The position numbers and the translations under genes were made by a program. A DNA stretch of 64,000 nt from Sulfurimicrobium sp. (lineage in GTDB: Bacteria; Pseudomonadota; Gammaproteobacteria; Burkholderiales; Sulfuricellaceae), in NCBI GenBank assembly GCA_030652035.1, contig JAUSBJ010000035.1:372001-436000 (forward strand). The letters are read 5' to 3'. The notes below the pieces were generated by a model. The model worked only from the letters and a program-made list of their open reading frames with translations. It was not told where the DNA came from and did not search any database. Within the stretch, counting starts at the first letter, position 1. Each line of letters begins with the position of its first letter. Shown here piece after piece: positions 18,209 to 27,960 of the stretch.

Positions 18209-18976
18209 ATGTCGCGAGCCATTTTCACCATCGCCTATTTCACTTTTATCGAAGCCACACGGGCACGCCTGACAAGACTGATGCTGCTGATTCTGCTGGC
18301 AGCTTTCGCCGGCAGCCTGTTCCTCAATGAGATCGCCGTTGCCGACAGCCAGCGCATCCAGACCTCGTTTCTCGCCGCATCCCTGCGGCCCGCCAGTGTG
18401 TTCATATTGAGCCTGTTCATCATCAGCAGCCTGGCGCGTGAATTCAACGAAAAAGGCCTGGAACTCATTCTATCACTGGACCTGCCGCGTGCCAGTTATG
18501 TCCTCGGCAAGCAACTCGGCTTCATGGGTATCGCGCTGCTACTGGCCAGCGGGGTTTCCCTGCTGCTGGCGGCATTTGCTCCGCCAAGCCAAGTCATACT
18601 GTGGGGCTTGTCGCTACTTGGTGAGCTTTGGATCGTGACCGCCTTAAGCCTGTTCTGCCTGCTCACTTTCAACCAGATCATGCCGGCCATGAGCCTGGTG
18701 CTCGGCTTTTATCTCTTGGCGAGATCGATGGCCGCCATCCAGTTGATCGGCCACACCCCGCTCAACGCAGACGGCCAAGCGCAACAATTCATGGTTCACG
18801 CCATTGATGCCATCGCATTGCTGCTGCCGCGTTTCGATACGTTCACCCAGACGGCCTGGCTGGTGGATAGCAGCGGCAGCTGGGCACAACTCGGCCCCAT
18901 CGCAGCGCAAACCCTGATCTACCTCGCGTTGCTGGTTGCGGGTGCGATGTTCGATCTTTCGCGTAAAAATCTTTAA
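18209..18976 (+). CDS. ABC-2-type transporter permease-like membrane protein
   Basis: The protein has 255 residues and about six transmembrane helices. The SLAREFNEKGLELILSLDLP segment, split around the first loop, is typical of ABC-2/NosY-type permeases. No ATPase gene is adjacent, so it either pairs with one encoded elsewhere or acts differently. I chose the ATG at 18209 because the open frame upstream of it overlaps the coding region of the divergent kinase and lacks membrane character. It is followed after three bases by an anchored TPR-like gene, which suggests a two-gene unit. Confidence 0.75.
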   Translation: MSRAIFTIAYFTFIEATRARLTRLMLLILLAAFAGSLFLNEIAVADSQRIQTSFLAASLRPASVFILSLFIISSLAREFNEKGLELILSLDLPRASYVLGKQLGFMGIALLLASGVSLLLAAFAPPSQVILWGLSLLGELWIVTALSLFCLLTFNQIMPAMSLVLGFYLLARSMAAIQLIGHTPLNADGQAQQFMVHAIDAIALLLPRFDTFTQTAWLVDSSGSWAQLGPIAAQTLIYLALLVAGAMFDLSRKNL

Positions 18977-18979
18977 CGC

Positions 18980-19720
18980 ATGGCCGAACGCGCGATCTCT
19001 GCTGTCCCCAAGCCGGTATTGGCGTTGCTCGCACTCGCACTGGCACTGCAAATCTTCTGGAGCTTGCGCGCGCCCCCGCCACAAGCCAATGCCCACGCCC
19101 TGCCTTCGCCACCAAGCCGTGACGTGATCGCCGCCGTAAGCTTCGGTGAACGCATTCCGGCTTCGCAAGCGCTGGCACTGTATCTGCAGGCTTTCGACAA
19201 CCAGCCGGGCATCAGCATCCCGTTTCAGCACCTCGACTATTCGGTTGTCATCCAATGGCTGGAGCGCATGCTCGAACTGGATGGCCACGCCCAATACCCC
19301 TTGCTCATGGCCACCCATCTCTACGCCCAGGTTCCCGACCCAGTCCGGCAGAAGCAAATGCTGGATTTTACTTACCAGCATTTCTTTGCCGCCCCCAACC
19401 AGCGCTGGCAATGGTTGGCTCACGCCGCCATCGTCGCCAAGCATCGCCTGCATGATCTTCCCCTGGCCTTGAAATATGCCCAGGCCATCACCCGCCATGC
19501 CAACGGGCCGGATGTGCCTCACTGGGCGCAACAGATGCCGATTTTCATTCTGGAAGAAATGGGCGAGACCGAAAGCGCCAAAATCCTGCTCGGCGGACTG
19601 CTGGCCAACAATACCCTTAGCGACCCGCATGAGATCCGTTTTCTGACCGAGCGCCTGAATGCGCTGGAAACACAGTCCGTCGAAAAATCATCACCGCTGT
19701 CGAAATCACGACAACATTGA
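18980..19720 (+). CDS. Hypothetical membrane-anchored protein, helical repeat-like
   Basis: The protein has 246 residues. One N-terminal hydrophobic helix (about 12-30) can act as an anchor, and the rest is alpha-helical and rich in Ala, Leu and His, with TPR-like pairs (for example ALALYLQAFDNQPG and ALKYAQAITRHANG). It probably faces the periplasm. It starts three bases after the ABC-2-like permease stop, so the two are likely translated together. I do not recognise a named family, and the function is unknown. Confidence 0.7.
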   Translation: MAERAISAVPKPVLALLALALALQIFWSLRAPPPQANAHALPSPPSRDVIAAVSFGERIPASQALALYLQAFDNQPGISIPFQHLDYSVVIQWLERMLELDGHAQYPLLMATHLYAQVPDPVRQKQMLDFTYQHFFAAPNQRWQWLAHAAIVAKHRLHDLPLALKYAQAITRHANGPDVPHWAQQMPIFILEEMGETESAKILLGGLLANNTLSDPHEIRFLTERLNALETQSVEKSSPLSKSRQH

Positions 19721-19819
19721 AACGGCCACACCCATTTTTTCATGCAAGCAAGCCTGACAATCGCAGGCACGTAAATTGCTGAAGAAAATACAAGCAATAT
19801 CATATTCAGTTATTTTAGG

Positions 19820-20512
19820 ATGCCAAGCAAAATGAAAAGCCAACAACAAGGTTTCACCCTGATCGAGATCGCCATTGTGCTGGTGATCATCGGCCTGCTG
19901 CTGGGCGGCGTGCTGAAGGGACAGGAACTGATCAATAACGCCAGGGTGCGTAACATTATCAACCAGCAAGACGGGATCAAGGCTGCCTATTTTGGTTTCC
20001 AGGATCGTTATCGCGGCCTCCCTGGCGACTATCCAAAAAACCTGGCCAAACAGAACATTCCTGGAGCCGCTGAAATAGGATGTGACCCTGCCGATGCGAC
20101 TTGCCAGAACGGTAAAATTGACACTCTTGCCGAATCAATTTTTGCCTGGTATCACCTGTCCAAGTCTGGCTTTATTACTGGAAGCTACGATGGCGCAGGA
20201 ACCACGCCTAACGTTGGAAACAACCCGACCAACCCATTTGGCGGCTATACCCAGCTGATTTTTGATGACAAATACTCTGACGCTGCTACTCCCATTGCTG
20301 TATTCAACATAAAAACAGGCGCAAACATTCCCGCCAGCATCCTGGCAGAAATTGACCGCAAGATTGACGATGGCATTTCTGACAGAGGAACCTATCGCTC
20401 ATCCGACACGTGGGGGACGCCTGATACAACTTGCACTACCGGCACAGCCGGCAGCAAAACATGGAACGCCAACGCAGATGTTAAAAATTGTGGCGGGGTA
20501 AATATACTTTAA
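19820..20512 (+). CDS. Type IV pilin-like protein with prepilin leader
   Basis: The protein has 230 residues. The prepilin peptidase site is clear: GFTLIE follows a short polar leader, then a hydrophobic helix AIVLVIIGLLLGGVL that would form the pilin stalk. The C-terminal globular part has two Cys pairs (in GCDPADATCQ and TTCTTG...NCGG) that may form disulfides. It stands alone, without pilus assembly genes nearby, so it is either a minor pilin or a pseudopilin. The ATG at 19832 is an alternative start with AGGA upstream and would give a leader of 7 instead of 11 residues. Confidence 0.8.
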   Translation: MPSKMKSQQQGFTLIEIAIVLVIIGLLLGGVLKGQELINNARVRNIINQQDGIKAAYFGFQDRYRGLPGDYPKNLAKQNIPGAAEIGCDPADATCQNGKIDTLAESIFAWYHLSKSGFITGSYDGAGTTPNVGNNPTNPFGGYTQLIFDDKYSDAATPIAVFNIKTGANIPASILAEIDRKIDDGISDRGTYRSSDTWGTPDTTCTTGTAGSKTWNANADVKNCGGVNIL

Positions 20513-20530
20513 TTTTCACCTTGGCCTTAA

Positions 20531-20559
20531 TCAAAAGCCCGCCTTGCGCGGGCTTTTGA
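20531..20559. terminator. Bidirectional terminator between pilin-like and Kef genes
   Basis: A perfect 12-bp stem, TCAAAAGCCCGC (20531-20542) with GCGGGCTTTTGA (20548-20559), closes a CTTGC loop. The A and T runs at the two ends allow termination in both directions between the convergent genes. Confidence 0.93.
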
Positions 20560-20566
20560 TTCGCCG

Positions 20567-22543
20567 CTATCCCTGCAACAATCGGGTCTCCGCCAGCACC
20601 AGGTTTTCCGCCGTTCCCAGCAGCACGACCACATCACCCGCCATCAGTTTCATTTCCGGAGAAGGCTCCACGCCACGGATGCCTCTGCGGCGAATCGCGG
20701 TCACCTCCACCTGCAGGTCGTCCAGTTGCAAATCGGCCAGGCTTTTGTCTATGGATGCAGCCTTGTCGCCCAGCGCCACCGAGACGAGACGGGGCTGTTC
20801 GTGCTCTTCCAGTCCGGCTTCGGCTTCACTACGGAATACGCCGCGGAACAGGCCATAGCGCTGTGAACGCACTTCGCGGATGCGTCGCAGCACATGGGTC
20901 AGGGGCACGCCCAGCAGCATCAGGGCATGAGAAGCCAGCATCAGGGAGCCTTCCAGCACCTCCGGCACCACTTCCGCCGCGCCGGCCTGCTGCAGCAGAT
21001 CCAGGTCGGAATCATCCAGGGTGCGCACCACCACAGGCAAATCGGGGCGAAGTTCGTGAACCTGGTGCAGCACCTTGAGGGCGGAAGCCGTGTCGGCATA
21101 GGAAACCACCACTGCACGGGCACGCTGCAAGCCCGCCGCCATCAATACCTCGCGCCTGCTGGCATCGCCATACACCACGTTCTCGCCAGCAGCGGCAGCG
21201 GCGCGCACCCGCTGCGGATCGAGATCCAGCGCAAAGAAGGGAATCCCTTCCAGGTCCAGGAAACGCGACAGGTTCTGGCCACTGCGGCCATAGCCGCAGA
21301 CGATCACATGGCCCTCCTTGCCCGCGCTCTTGACCACGATGTCATGCAGTTCCAGTGCCCGGTAGTTCCAGTCATTGCGGCACAGGCGCGTCACGATCGC
21401 GTTACTATGCTGCAGAAGAAAAGGCGCCACGACCATGGAAAGCAGCATCGCCGCCAGGATGATCTGTGCTACATGAGGAGGCACCAACCCGCTGCCATTG
21501 GCAAGCGCCATCAGGACAAAACCAAACTCACCTGCCTGGGCAAGGAATAGCCCGGTGCGCAGCGACACGCTGACGTCGTGGCGAAAGAGGCGGCTCAGCA
21601 AGGCGATAATCGCGCCTTTCCCCAAGACCAGGACCAACAGCGCCAGCGCCACCCAGCCCAGATTGGCGGCGACGACCCTCATATCCAGCAACATCCCAAC
21701 GGTGACGAAGAACAGCCCGAGCAAAACATCACGGAAAGGCTGGATGTCGGCTTCCACCTGGTAACGGTATTCTGTTTCAGAAATCAGCATCCCCGCGAGG
21801 AATGCCCCCAATGCGAGGGAAAGCCCTGCCAGGCCGGTCAAATAGGCCAGCCCGAGCGTCACCAGCAGAACGTTGAGCATGAACAGTTCGGAAGATTTGT
21901 GCCGCGCGACCCAGTGAAACCAGCGACGCATCAGGTTTTGTCCGAAATAGAGCAGGATTATCAGCAGCACCACCGCCTTGAGGAAAGCTGCGCCTACCGC
22001 CCCGGTCAGGTCTCCGCCACTGGCGGACAGGGCTGGAATCAGGATCAGAAGGGGTACCACAGCCAGATCCTGGAACAGCAGCACGCCGATCACCAGCAGT
22101 CCATGGCGCGACTGCAATTCGAGGCGCTCCGCCATCATTTTGCTGACGATAGCAGTGGATGACATGGCCAGTACGCCACCCAGCGCCACGCCCGCCTGCC
22201 AGGAAAGCCCGGACAGCATGGCAGCCGCCAGCACCAACGCCAGGGTCACAAGCACCTGCGCGCCACCCAGTCCGAACACTACGCCACGCATGGCTTTCAG
22301 TTGCGGCAGACTGAACTCCAGGCCGATACTGAACATCAGGAACACGACGCCGAATTCAGCCAGATAGCGGGTTTCTTCCGTATCTGGAATCCACCCCAGG
22401 GCATGGGGCCCCGCCACCATGCCCACCAGCAAGTAGGCAAGAAGGGGCGGCAGGCGCAGGCTGCGGAACAGCGCTACCGCGAAGACGGCGGCGCCGAGCA
22501 GAACCAGTACAGCCTGAAGAGTGGTTGGGGCGTCATGCGGCAT
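20567..22543 (-). CDS. Kef-type monovalent cation:proton antiporter with TrkA domains
   Basis: The protein has 658 residues. The N-terminal 385 or so form a CPA2 sodium/proton exchanger domain with about 12 membrane helices (for example LQDLAVVPLL and the GLEFSLPQL motif). It is followed by a Rossmann TrkA-N domain with VIVCGYGRSGQNLSRFL (about 415-530) and a C-terminal TrkA-C domain (about 575-655). This layout is that of the KefB/KefC/YbaL group, which exports potassium and is gated by nucleotide or glutathione conjugates. No KefF/G-like quinone reductase lies next to it. It is transcribed away from kdsD. Confidence 0.9.
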   Translation of the reverse strand: MPHDAPTTLQAVLVLLGAAVFAVALFRSLRLPPLLAYLLVGMVAGPHALGWIPDTEETRYLAEFGVVFLMFSIGLEFSLPQLKAMRGVVFGLGGAQVLVTLALVLAAAMLSGLSWQAGVALGGVLAMSSTAIVSKMMAERLELQSRHGLLVIGVLLFQDLAVVPLLILIPALSASGGDLTGAVGAAFLKAVVLLIILLYFGQNLMRRWFHWVARHKSSELFMLNVLLVTLGLAYLTGLAGLSLALGAFLAGMLISETEYRYQVEADIQPFRDVLLGLFFVTVGMLLDMRVVAANLGWVALALLVLVLGKGAIIALLSRLFRHDVSVSLRTGLFLAQAGEFGFVLMALANGSGLVPPHVAQIILAAMLLSMVVAPFLLQHSNAIVTRLCRNDWNYRALELHDIVVKSAGKEGHVIVCGYGRSGQNLSRFLDLEGIPFFALDLDPQRVRAAAAAGENVVYGDASRREVLMAAGLQRARAVVVSYADTASALKVLHQVHELRPDLPVVVRTLDDSDLDLLQQAGAAEVVPEVLEGSLMLASHALMLLGVPLTHVLRRIREVRSQRYGLFRGVFRSEAEAGLEEHEQPRLVSVALGDKAASIDKSLADLQLDDLQVEVTAIRRRGIRGVEPSPEMKLMAGDVVVLLGTAENLVLAETRLLQG

Positions 22544-22666
22544 GAAACTGGATGTCCTCGAAATCGCTACTGAAAAATCGGCACAGCTTTATCCCTTGTG
22601 CTTTCAGCCTTATACTATCATGACTTTATTTACACGCCGGACGAGCCACGCTCTCCGGCCAATCCG

Positions 22667-23641
22667 ATGACAACACCCGAAAAAATATTAGATTTGGCGC
22701 GCCAGGTTCTGACCATCGAAGCCAATGCCATCCATGCGCTGAGCGCACGTCTTGATTACACGTTTTCACACGCGGTCGAGTTATGCCTCTCCTGCAGCGG
22801 TCGCATTATCGTCAGCGGCATGGGGAAATCCGGCCATATCGCGGGCAAAATCGCATCCACCCTCGCCAGTACGGGCACGCCGTCCTTTTTCGTCCACCCC
22901 GGCGAGGCCAGTCACGGTGACTTGGGCATGATCACGCCACAGGATGTGGTGATTGCCCTGTCCAATTCCGGTGAGAGTCCGGAACTGGTGGCCATCGTGC
23001 CACTGATCAAGCGCCTTGGCGCCAAGCTGATCACCATGACCGGCAACCCCCAGTCCACCATGGCGCGCGAGGCCGATCTCCACCTCGATGCCAGCGTGAC
23101 GCAGGAGGCCTGCCCGCTGGGGCTGGCACCGACGGCCAGCACCACCGCAGCGCTGGCGCTGGGAGACGCTCTGGCCGTGGCGCTGCTGGATGCACGCGGC
23201 TTCGGCAAGGAGGATTTTGCCCGCTCGCACCCTGGTGGAGCGCTTGGCCGCCGCCTGCTGGTGCATGTGCAGGACGTAATGCATCAGGGCGAGGCTTTGC
23301 CCCGTGTGCGGGCGGATGCCAGCCTGAGCGATGCACTGCTTGAAATGACCAGAAAGGGTCTGGGCATGACGGCAGTAGTGGATGCCGGGAATCAGATTCT
23401 GGGCCTGTTCACCGATGGCGATCTGCGCCGCCACCTGGATTCTCCGCTGGACATCCGCACCACGCCCATCCGCGAAGTCATGACCACGCAGCCGCTCACC
23501 ATCCGGCCGGAACGGCTGGCGGCGGAAGCCGTGCAATTCATGGAACAGCGGAAGATTAATGGGCTCTTGGTCGCAGATGAATCAGGACGGCTGGTAGGCG
23601 CCTTCAACATGCACGACCTGCTGCGCGCAGGCGTGGTCTAA
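22667..23641 (+). CDS. kdsD: Arabinose-5-phosphate isomerase KdsD
   Basis: The protein has 324 residues, close to the 328 of E. coli KdsD. An N-terminal SIS domain (about 30-165, with IVSGMGKSGHIAGKIAST) precedes two CBS domains (about 205-324). It converts ribulose 5-phosphate to arabinose 5-phosphate, the first step to Kdo of the LPS core. The start at 22667 was chosen from the family length; an upstream frame of 23 codons lacks similarity. It begins the operon kdsD-kdsC-lptC-lptA-lptB. CBS domains suggest control by a nucleotide or sugar ligand. Confidence 0.93.
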   Translation: MTTPEKILDLARQVLTIEANAIHALSARLDYTFSHAVELCLSCSGRIIVSGMGKSGHIAGKIASTLASTGTPSFFVHPGEASHGDLGMITPQDVVIALSNSGESPELVAIVPLIKRLGAKLITMTGNPQSTMAREADLHLDASVTQEACPLGLAPTASTTAALALGDALAVALLDARGFGKEDFARSHPGGALGRRLLVHVQDVMHQGEALPRVRADASLSDALLEMTRKGLGMTAVVDAGNQILGLFTDGDLRRHLDSPLDIRTTPIREVMTTQPLTIRPERLAAEAVQFMEQRKINGLLVADESGRLVGAFNMHDLLRAGVV

Positions 23642-23680
23642 GGGCAAGCCGAAACAGGCCCTAACTTTGGAGCGAACACG

Positions 23681-24205
23681 ATGCAAGCAGTTTACGAACT
23701 GGCGCGTAACATCAAATTACTGATTTTTGATGTTGATGGGGTACTCACCGACGGCAGTCTTTTCCTTGGCGACGACGGACAGGAATACAAGGCATTCCAT
23801 TCCCTCGATGGCCATGGCATCAAAATGCTCAAGAACAGCGGGGTGGAGATCGCCATCATCACCGGGCGCACCTCCAAGGTCGTGGTTCACCGCGCACAGA
23901 ATCTCGGAATCACCCATCTGTATCAGGGGGTGCATGACAAACTGGAAGCTTTCCTGCACCTCACCGAGAAACTGGGCATACACTTTGAGCAATGCGCATT
24001 CATGGGCGATGACGTCGTGGATCTGCCCGCCATGCGCCGCTGCGGATTGGCACTTACGGTACCCCAGGCTCCGGACCGGGTGAAGCAGCACGCTCATTAT
24101 GTCAGCCTCAAGGAAGGCGGGCATGGCGCAGCCCGTGAGGTATGCGAACTGATTATGCAGGCACAAGACACCCTGGAGGCCCAGCTATCCGTTTATCTCA
24201 AATAA
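23681..24205 (+). CDS. kdsC: Kdo-8-phosphate phosphatase KdsC
   Basis: The protein has 174 residues and is a HAD-superfamily C0-type phosphatase. The catalytic DVDGVLTDG motif has Asp17 and Asp19, followed by ITGRTS and GDDVVDLPAM as the later HAD motifs. It removes phosphate from Kdo-8-phosphate to give Kdo. Like other KdsC proteins it lacks a cap domain. A TTTGGAG site lies upstream of the ATG. The 3' end overlaps lptC by 64 bases in another frame. Confidence 0.93.
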   Translation: MQAVYELARNIKLLIFDVDGVLTDGSLFLGDDGQEYKAFHSLDGHGIKMLKNSGVEIAIITGRTSKVVVHRAQNLGITHLYQGVHDKLEAFLHLTEKLGIHFEQCAFMGDDVVDLPAMRRCGLALTVPQAPDRVKQHAHYVSLKEGGHGAAREVCELIMQAQDTLEAQLSVYLK

Positions 24206-24777
24206 GCGAACGCGTCACACTTTGGTTCCCCCTTGCGCTGCTGGGCCTGCTCGCTCTGCTCACTTTCTGGCTCAACAGCACGGTTCAGGCCCCATTGGCG
24301 AAGCGCGATGGCAGCACCCGCCATGACCCGGACTTCTGGGTGGAGAGTTTCTTTGCCCGCCGCATGGGGCCGGACGGACTGACCCAGCACAGCCTGGCCG
24401 CGGTCAAACTGGAGCATTTTCCGGACGATGACAGCTCTCATCTGACCCGTCCCCACTTTATCGCCATGAACGCGCAAAAACCACCGGTGCATATCCAGGC
24501 CCAGCAAGGGCTGGTTTCCAGCAATGGCGAAGAAGTGTACTTTACCCGTGGCGTCGAGGTTAAACGCGAAGCAGGCGCGGGAAAAGACTGGCTGACGATC
24601 CACACCGACTATTTACACATTACGCCGGACAAGGAAATCGCCCGCACCCATAAGGCGGTTACGATTAAAACCCCGGCCGCGCTTGTCACCGCCATCGGAA
24701 TGGAATTCAACAACCGCACTCAGGCGGTCAAACTGCTTTCCCGCGTGAAAGGGCATTATGAAAAACCCAAGCACTAG
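24142..24777 (+). CDS. lptC: LPS export protein LptC
   Basis: The protein has 211 residues with one N-terminal membrane helix (about 30-46) and a periplasmic beta-jellyroll domain characteristic of LptC (DPDFWVESFFARRM, then HIQAQQGLVSSNGEEVYF). It transfers LPS from LptBFG to LptA. The only plausible start in frame is the ATG at 24142, 64 bases inside kdsC, because no ATG, GTG or TTG occurs between it and the membrane helix. This makes the protein slightly longer than usual. It overlaps lptA by 20 bases. Confidence 0.88.
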   Translation: MRTDYAGTRHPGGPAIRLSQISERVTLWFPLALLGLLALLTFWLNSTVQAPLAKRDGSTRHDPDFWVESFFARRMGPDGLTQHSLAAVKLEHFPDDDSSHLTRPHFIAMNAQKPPVHIQAQQGLVSSNGEEVYFTRGVEVKREAGAGKDWLTIHTDYLHITPDKEIARTHKAVTIKTPAALVTAIGMEFNNRTQAVKLLSRVKGHYEKPKH

Positions 24778-25360
24778 ATTTGCCACCTATGGCTGCCTGC
24801 TACTTCTGCTTCTTCCAGCCACAGGTCGTGCCGAACTGGCAGATCGCGACAAGCCTATCAACCTGGAAGCAGACACCGTCAACCTTGATGACGTAAACAA
24901 GGTCAGCGTCTACCAGGGCAATGTACAACTTTCGCAAGGCACTCTCCTGATTCGTGCCGACAAGCTGGTTATCAAGGAAGATGCAGCCGGCTTGCAACGC
25001 GCCACTGCCTACGGGAATCCAGCCAGTTTTCGCCAAAAGCGCGAGGGCCTGAATGAATATATCGAAGGTTACGGGCTGCGTATCGAATATGACGCCAGAG
25101 CCGAAAAAGCCGAGCTTTTCACGCAGGCCAGAATGAAGCGCAACCAGGACGAAGTGCGCGGAAATTATATTTCCTACGACGCGAAAACGGAGTTTTTCCA
25201 GGTTATCGGAGGAGGGAAGGAAGCTGCCGCACCCGGCAGGGAAAAGGGGCGCGTGCGTGCGGTAATCCAGCCTAAACCCAAAAATGGCACCAGCATCCCG
25301 CCATCCGCACCGCTTACCATACGTGGCGCTGAAAACATCGACGCCCCGCGATCAGAATGA
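24758..25360 (+). CDS. lptA: LPS periplasmic bridge protein LptA
   Basis: The protein has 200 residues with a signal peptide ending near ATGRAELA. The mature part is the OstA-like beta-jellyroll ([35 protein letters not shown]). Oligomers of LptA form the periplasmic bridge that carries LPS to LptD. The C-terminal 35 residues are basic and Pro-rich and look disordered. The start lies inside the end of lptC, which implies coupled translation. lptB follows seven bases after the stop. Confidence 0.92.
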   Translation: MKNPSTRFATYGCLLLLLLPATGRAELADRDKPINLEADTVNLDDVNKVSVYQGNVQLSQGTLLIRADKLVIKEDAAGLQRATAYGNPASFRQKREGLNEYIEGYGLRIEYDARAEKAELFTQARMKRNQDEVRGNYISYDAKTEFFQVIGGGKEAAAPGREKGRVRAVIQPKPKNGTSIPPSAPLTIRGAENIDAPRSE

Positions 25361-25367
25361 GCATCGA

Positions 25368-26090
25368 ATGAGCGAACTCACGGTTAGCGGCCTGAAAAAA
25401 CGCTACAAATCCCGTACCGTCGTCAAGGACGTCTCCCTCGGCGTCCGCAGTGGCGAGGTAGTGGGGCTGCTGGGGCCAAATGGCGCGGGAAAGACCACCA
25501 GTTTCTACATGATGGTTGGATTGGTACCCCTCGATGGAGGCAGCATCCGGCTAGATGACAATGAACTGAGCCGCATGCCGATTCATCGTCGCGCCCGCCT
25601 GGGGCTCAGCTACCTGCCCCAGGAAGCCTCGATATTTCGCAAGCTGACGGTGGCGGAAAATGTGGCTGCCATTCTTGAGCTACGCGGTTTAAGCAGCGAG
25701 GAAGTAGAGCGGCAGACGGACGAACTGTTGCATGAACTGCATGTCCACCACCTGCGCGACAACCCGGCCATGAGCTTGTCAGGCGGCGAACGCAGGCGCG
25801 TTGAGATCGCCCGCGCACTGGCCTCGAATCCGCGCTTCATCCTGCTTGACGAGCCCTTTGCCGGCGTGGACCCCATCGCCGTGCTGGAGATCCAGAAAAT
25901 TATCCGTTTTCTCTCCGAACGCGACATCGGAGTACTGATCACCGACCACAACGTGCGCGAAACACTCGGCATCTGCGACCACGCCTACATCATTAATGAC
26001 GGCTTGGTACTGGCCAGCGGCAAACCGGAGGAAATCGTTTATAATGAAGCCGTGAGAAAAGTTTATCTTGGCGAGCATTTTCGCTTATGA
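25368..26090 (+). CDS. lptB: LPS export ATPase LptB
   Basis: The protein has 240 residues, the usual size of LptB. Walker A is GPNGAGKTT (36-44), the signature is LSGGERRR, Walker B is [13 protein letters not shown], and the H-loop His is in ITDHN. It powers extraction of LPS from the inner membrane with LptF and LptG, which are not in this window. I chose the ATG at 25368 because the frame upstream lies inside lptA and has no family similarity. rpoN follows at once, the widespread lptB-rpoN arrangement. Confidence 0.93.
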   Translation: MSELTVSGLKKRYKSRTVVKDVSLGVRSGEVVGLLGPNGAGKTTSFYMMVGLVPLDGGSIRLDDNELSRMPIHRRARLGLSYLPQEASIFRKLTVAENVAAILELRGLSSEEVERQTDELLHELHVHHLRDNPAMSLSGGERRRVEIARALASNPRFILLDEPFAGVDPIAVLEIQKIIRFLSERDIGVLITDHNVRETLGICDHAYIINDGLVLASGKPEEIVYNEAVRKVYLGEHFRL

Positions 26091-26129
26091 CACGGCCCTG
26101 AGTCTTCGCCCTCAGGAATCCAATTGCCT

Positions 26130-27575
26130 ATGAAACAAAGCCTCCAGCTCAAGCTCTCCCAACACCTGGCCCTGACCCCCCAGCTACAGCAATCCATTCG
26201 ATTACTGCAGCTGTCCTCACAGGAACTCAATCAGGAGTTGGAACAGTTCATCGAGAACAATCCCTTGCTTGAGCGCGTGGATCCAAATCTGGACGCTGAC
26301 AGGCCAGAGGAATCCAGCCCGTTCGCTACGTCCGATCAGGCGACTGCTACGGCTCCAGTTGAGGAGCATAGCGAAGCATCTCAGCAGGAAGACAGTTTCA
26401 ATGATGATCATGACATCTGGAACGAAGCCGCGCCCTCCCATGGCATCCGCGATGATAATGACGAACCTGACTATCCGCAGCAGGATGCCGGCACCACCAG
26501 CTTGCGCGACCACCTGAACTGGCAGCTAAACCTCACGCAGCTTCCGTTGCGTGATCGAACCATTGTGTCGTTGATGATCGACGCACTCAATGATGACGGC
26601 TACCTGACCCAAAGCCTGAAAGACATTGCCGAAATGTTGCCTCCAGAGCTGGAGATCGACCCGCTCGAGGTCGAAACCGCACTGAAGCATCTGCAAAACT
26701 TCGAGCCGCTTGGCGTCGGCGCCCGCAATCTGGGCGAATGCCTGGCCCTGCAACTCGAAGCCTTGCCGCCGGACACCCCCAATCGAGATATTGCGCTGCG
26801 AATTGCACGGCAATATCTGGAGCAATTGGCAAGCCGGGATTACAACAAGCTAAAAAAACTGCTGCAATGCGATGATGACAGCCTCCGTGCCGCCCAACAC
26901 CTCATCACCGGCCTCAACCCCCGGCCAGGCGCAGATTTTGCTGCTGCTGACACGCGTTACGTCGTAGCTGACGTCATCGTCAAAAAGACCAAGGGTATGT
27001 GGATCGCCAGCCTGAACCGCGAAGCCATGCCAAAATTGCGCGTCAACCGCATGTATGCCGAAATTCTGAGCCGTAACAGGGAGGGTGGCGGACAGCAGCT
27101 TGCCAGCCAGTTGCAGGAAGCGCGCTGGATGGTCAAGAACATAGAACAGCGCTTCGATACCATTCTGCGGGTGTCTCAGGCCATCGTCGACCGCCAGAAA
27201 CACTTTTTCGAACACGGTGAGGTCGCCATGCGCCCATTGGTGCTGCGAGAAATCGCCGATGAAGTCGGCTTGCATGAATCCACGATTTCGCGGGTCACCA
27301 CTCAGAAGTACATGCTCACACCAAAAGGAATTTTCGAATTAAAATACTTTTTCGGCAGCCATGTTGCGACAGAAACAGGCGGTGCTTGTTCTGCCACCGC
27401 CATCCGCGCCCTGATCAAGCAACTAGTGGCGGCGGAAGATAGCAAAAAACCACTCAGCGATACCCAGATTACTGAAATTCTGGCACAACAGGGCATCGTG
27501 GTCGCTCGCCGTACCGTGGCAAAATACCGTGAGGTCTTACAAATCCCCGCGGTAACACTTCGTAAGTCTCTCTAA
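26130..27575 (+). CDS. rpoN: RNA polymerase sigma-54 factor RpoN
   Basis: The protein has 481 residues. Region I is Gln- and Leu-rich (LQLKLSQHLALTPQLQQ), region II is acidic (about 55-115), the core-binding domain follows, then the helix-turn-helix and the RpoN box ARRTVAKYRE that reads the -24 element. It directs transcription dependent on enhancer-binding proteins. The ATG at 26130 is preferred to a TTG two codons earlier. It is followed by hpf, ptsN, hprK and rapZ, the classic rpoN neighbourhood linked to nitrogen and carbon control. Confidence 0.95.
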   Translation: MKQSLQLKLSQHLALTPQLQQSIRLLQLSSQELNQELEQFIENNPLLERVDPNLDADRPEESSPFATSDQATATAPVEEHSEASQQEDSFNDDHDIWNEAAPSHGIRDDNDEPDYPQQDAGTTSLRDHLNWQLNLTQLPLRDRTIVSLMIDALNDDGYLTQSLKDIAEMLPPELEIDPLEVETALKHLQNFEPLGVGARNLGECLALQLEALPPDTPNRDIALRIARQYLEQLASRDYNKLKKLLQCDDDSLRAAQHLITGLNPRPGADFAAADTRYVVADVIVKKTKGMWIASLNREAMPKLRVNRMYAEILSRNREGGGQQLASQLQEARWMVKNIEQRFDTILRVSQAIVDRQKHFFEHGEVAMRPLVLREIADEVGLHESTISRVTTQKYMLTPKGIFELKYFFGSHVATETGGACSATAIRALIKQLVAAEDSKKPLSDTQITEILAQQGIVVARRTVAKYREVLQIPAVTLRKSL

Positions 27576-27609
27576 CCAACAGGTTCTTTTATAACAAGGA
27601 GCACGAACC

Positions 27610-27930
27610 ATGAACTTGACTATCACCGGCCACCATATTGAAGTCACTCCCGCCATTCGCGACTACGTCACAAGCAAGCTGGACAAGATCAACCGCCATT
27701 TCGACCAAGTCATCGACATCAAGGTCATCCTGACCGTCGAAAAGCTCAAGCAGAAAGCAGAGGTTAGCGTTCACATGCGCGGGAACGACGTATTTGTACA
27801 ATCTGAAGATGCAGACATGTATGCCGCTATCGATTCACTGGTGGATAAACTGGACCGCCAGATACTCAAACACAAGGAAAAGAACGGCGCCCACCACAGT
27901 GATGTGAAACACCAGGCTGTCGAAGAATAA
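27610..27930 (+). CDS. hpf: Ribosome hibernation promoting factor, short form
   Basis: The protein has 106 residues and the HPF/RaiA fold (MNLTITGHHIEVTPAIRDYV, then KLDKINRHFD). It lacks the long-form C-terminal dimerization domain, so it is the short HPF that works with RMF-type factors in 100S ribosome formation. It probably acts in stationary phase. An ACAAGGAG site lies upstream of the ATG. It sits between rpoN and ptsN as in most beta- and gammaproteobacteria. Confidence 0.93.
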   Translation: MNLTITGHHIEVTPAIRDYVTSKLDKINRHFDQVIDIKVILTVEKLKQKAEVSVHMRGNDVFVQSEDADMYAAIDSLVDKLDRQILKHKEKNGAHHSDVKHQAVEE

Positions 27931-27960
27931 TCCATGCCATTTGATGCCCGAGGTTAAGCC

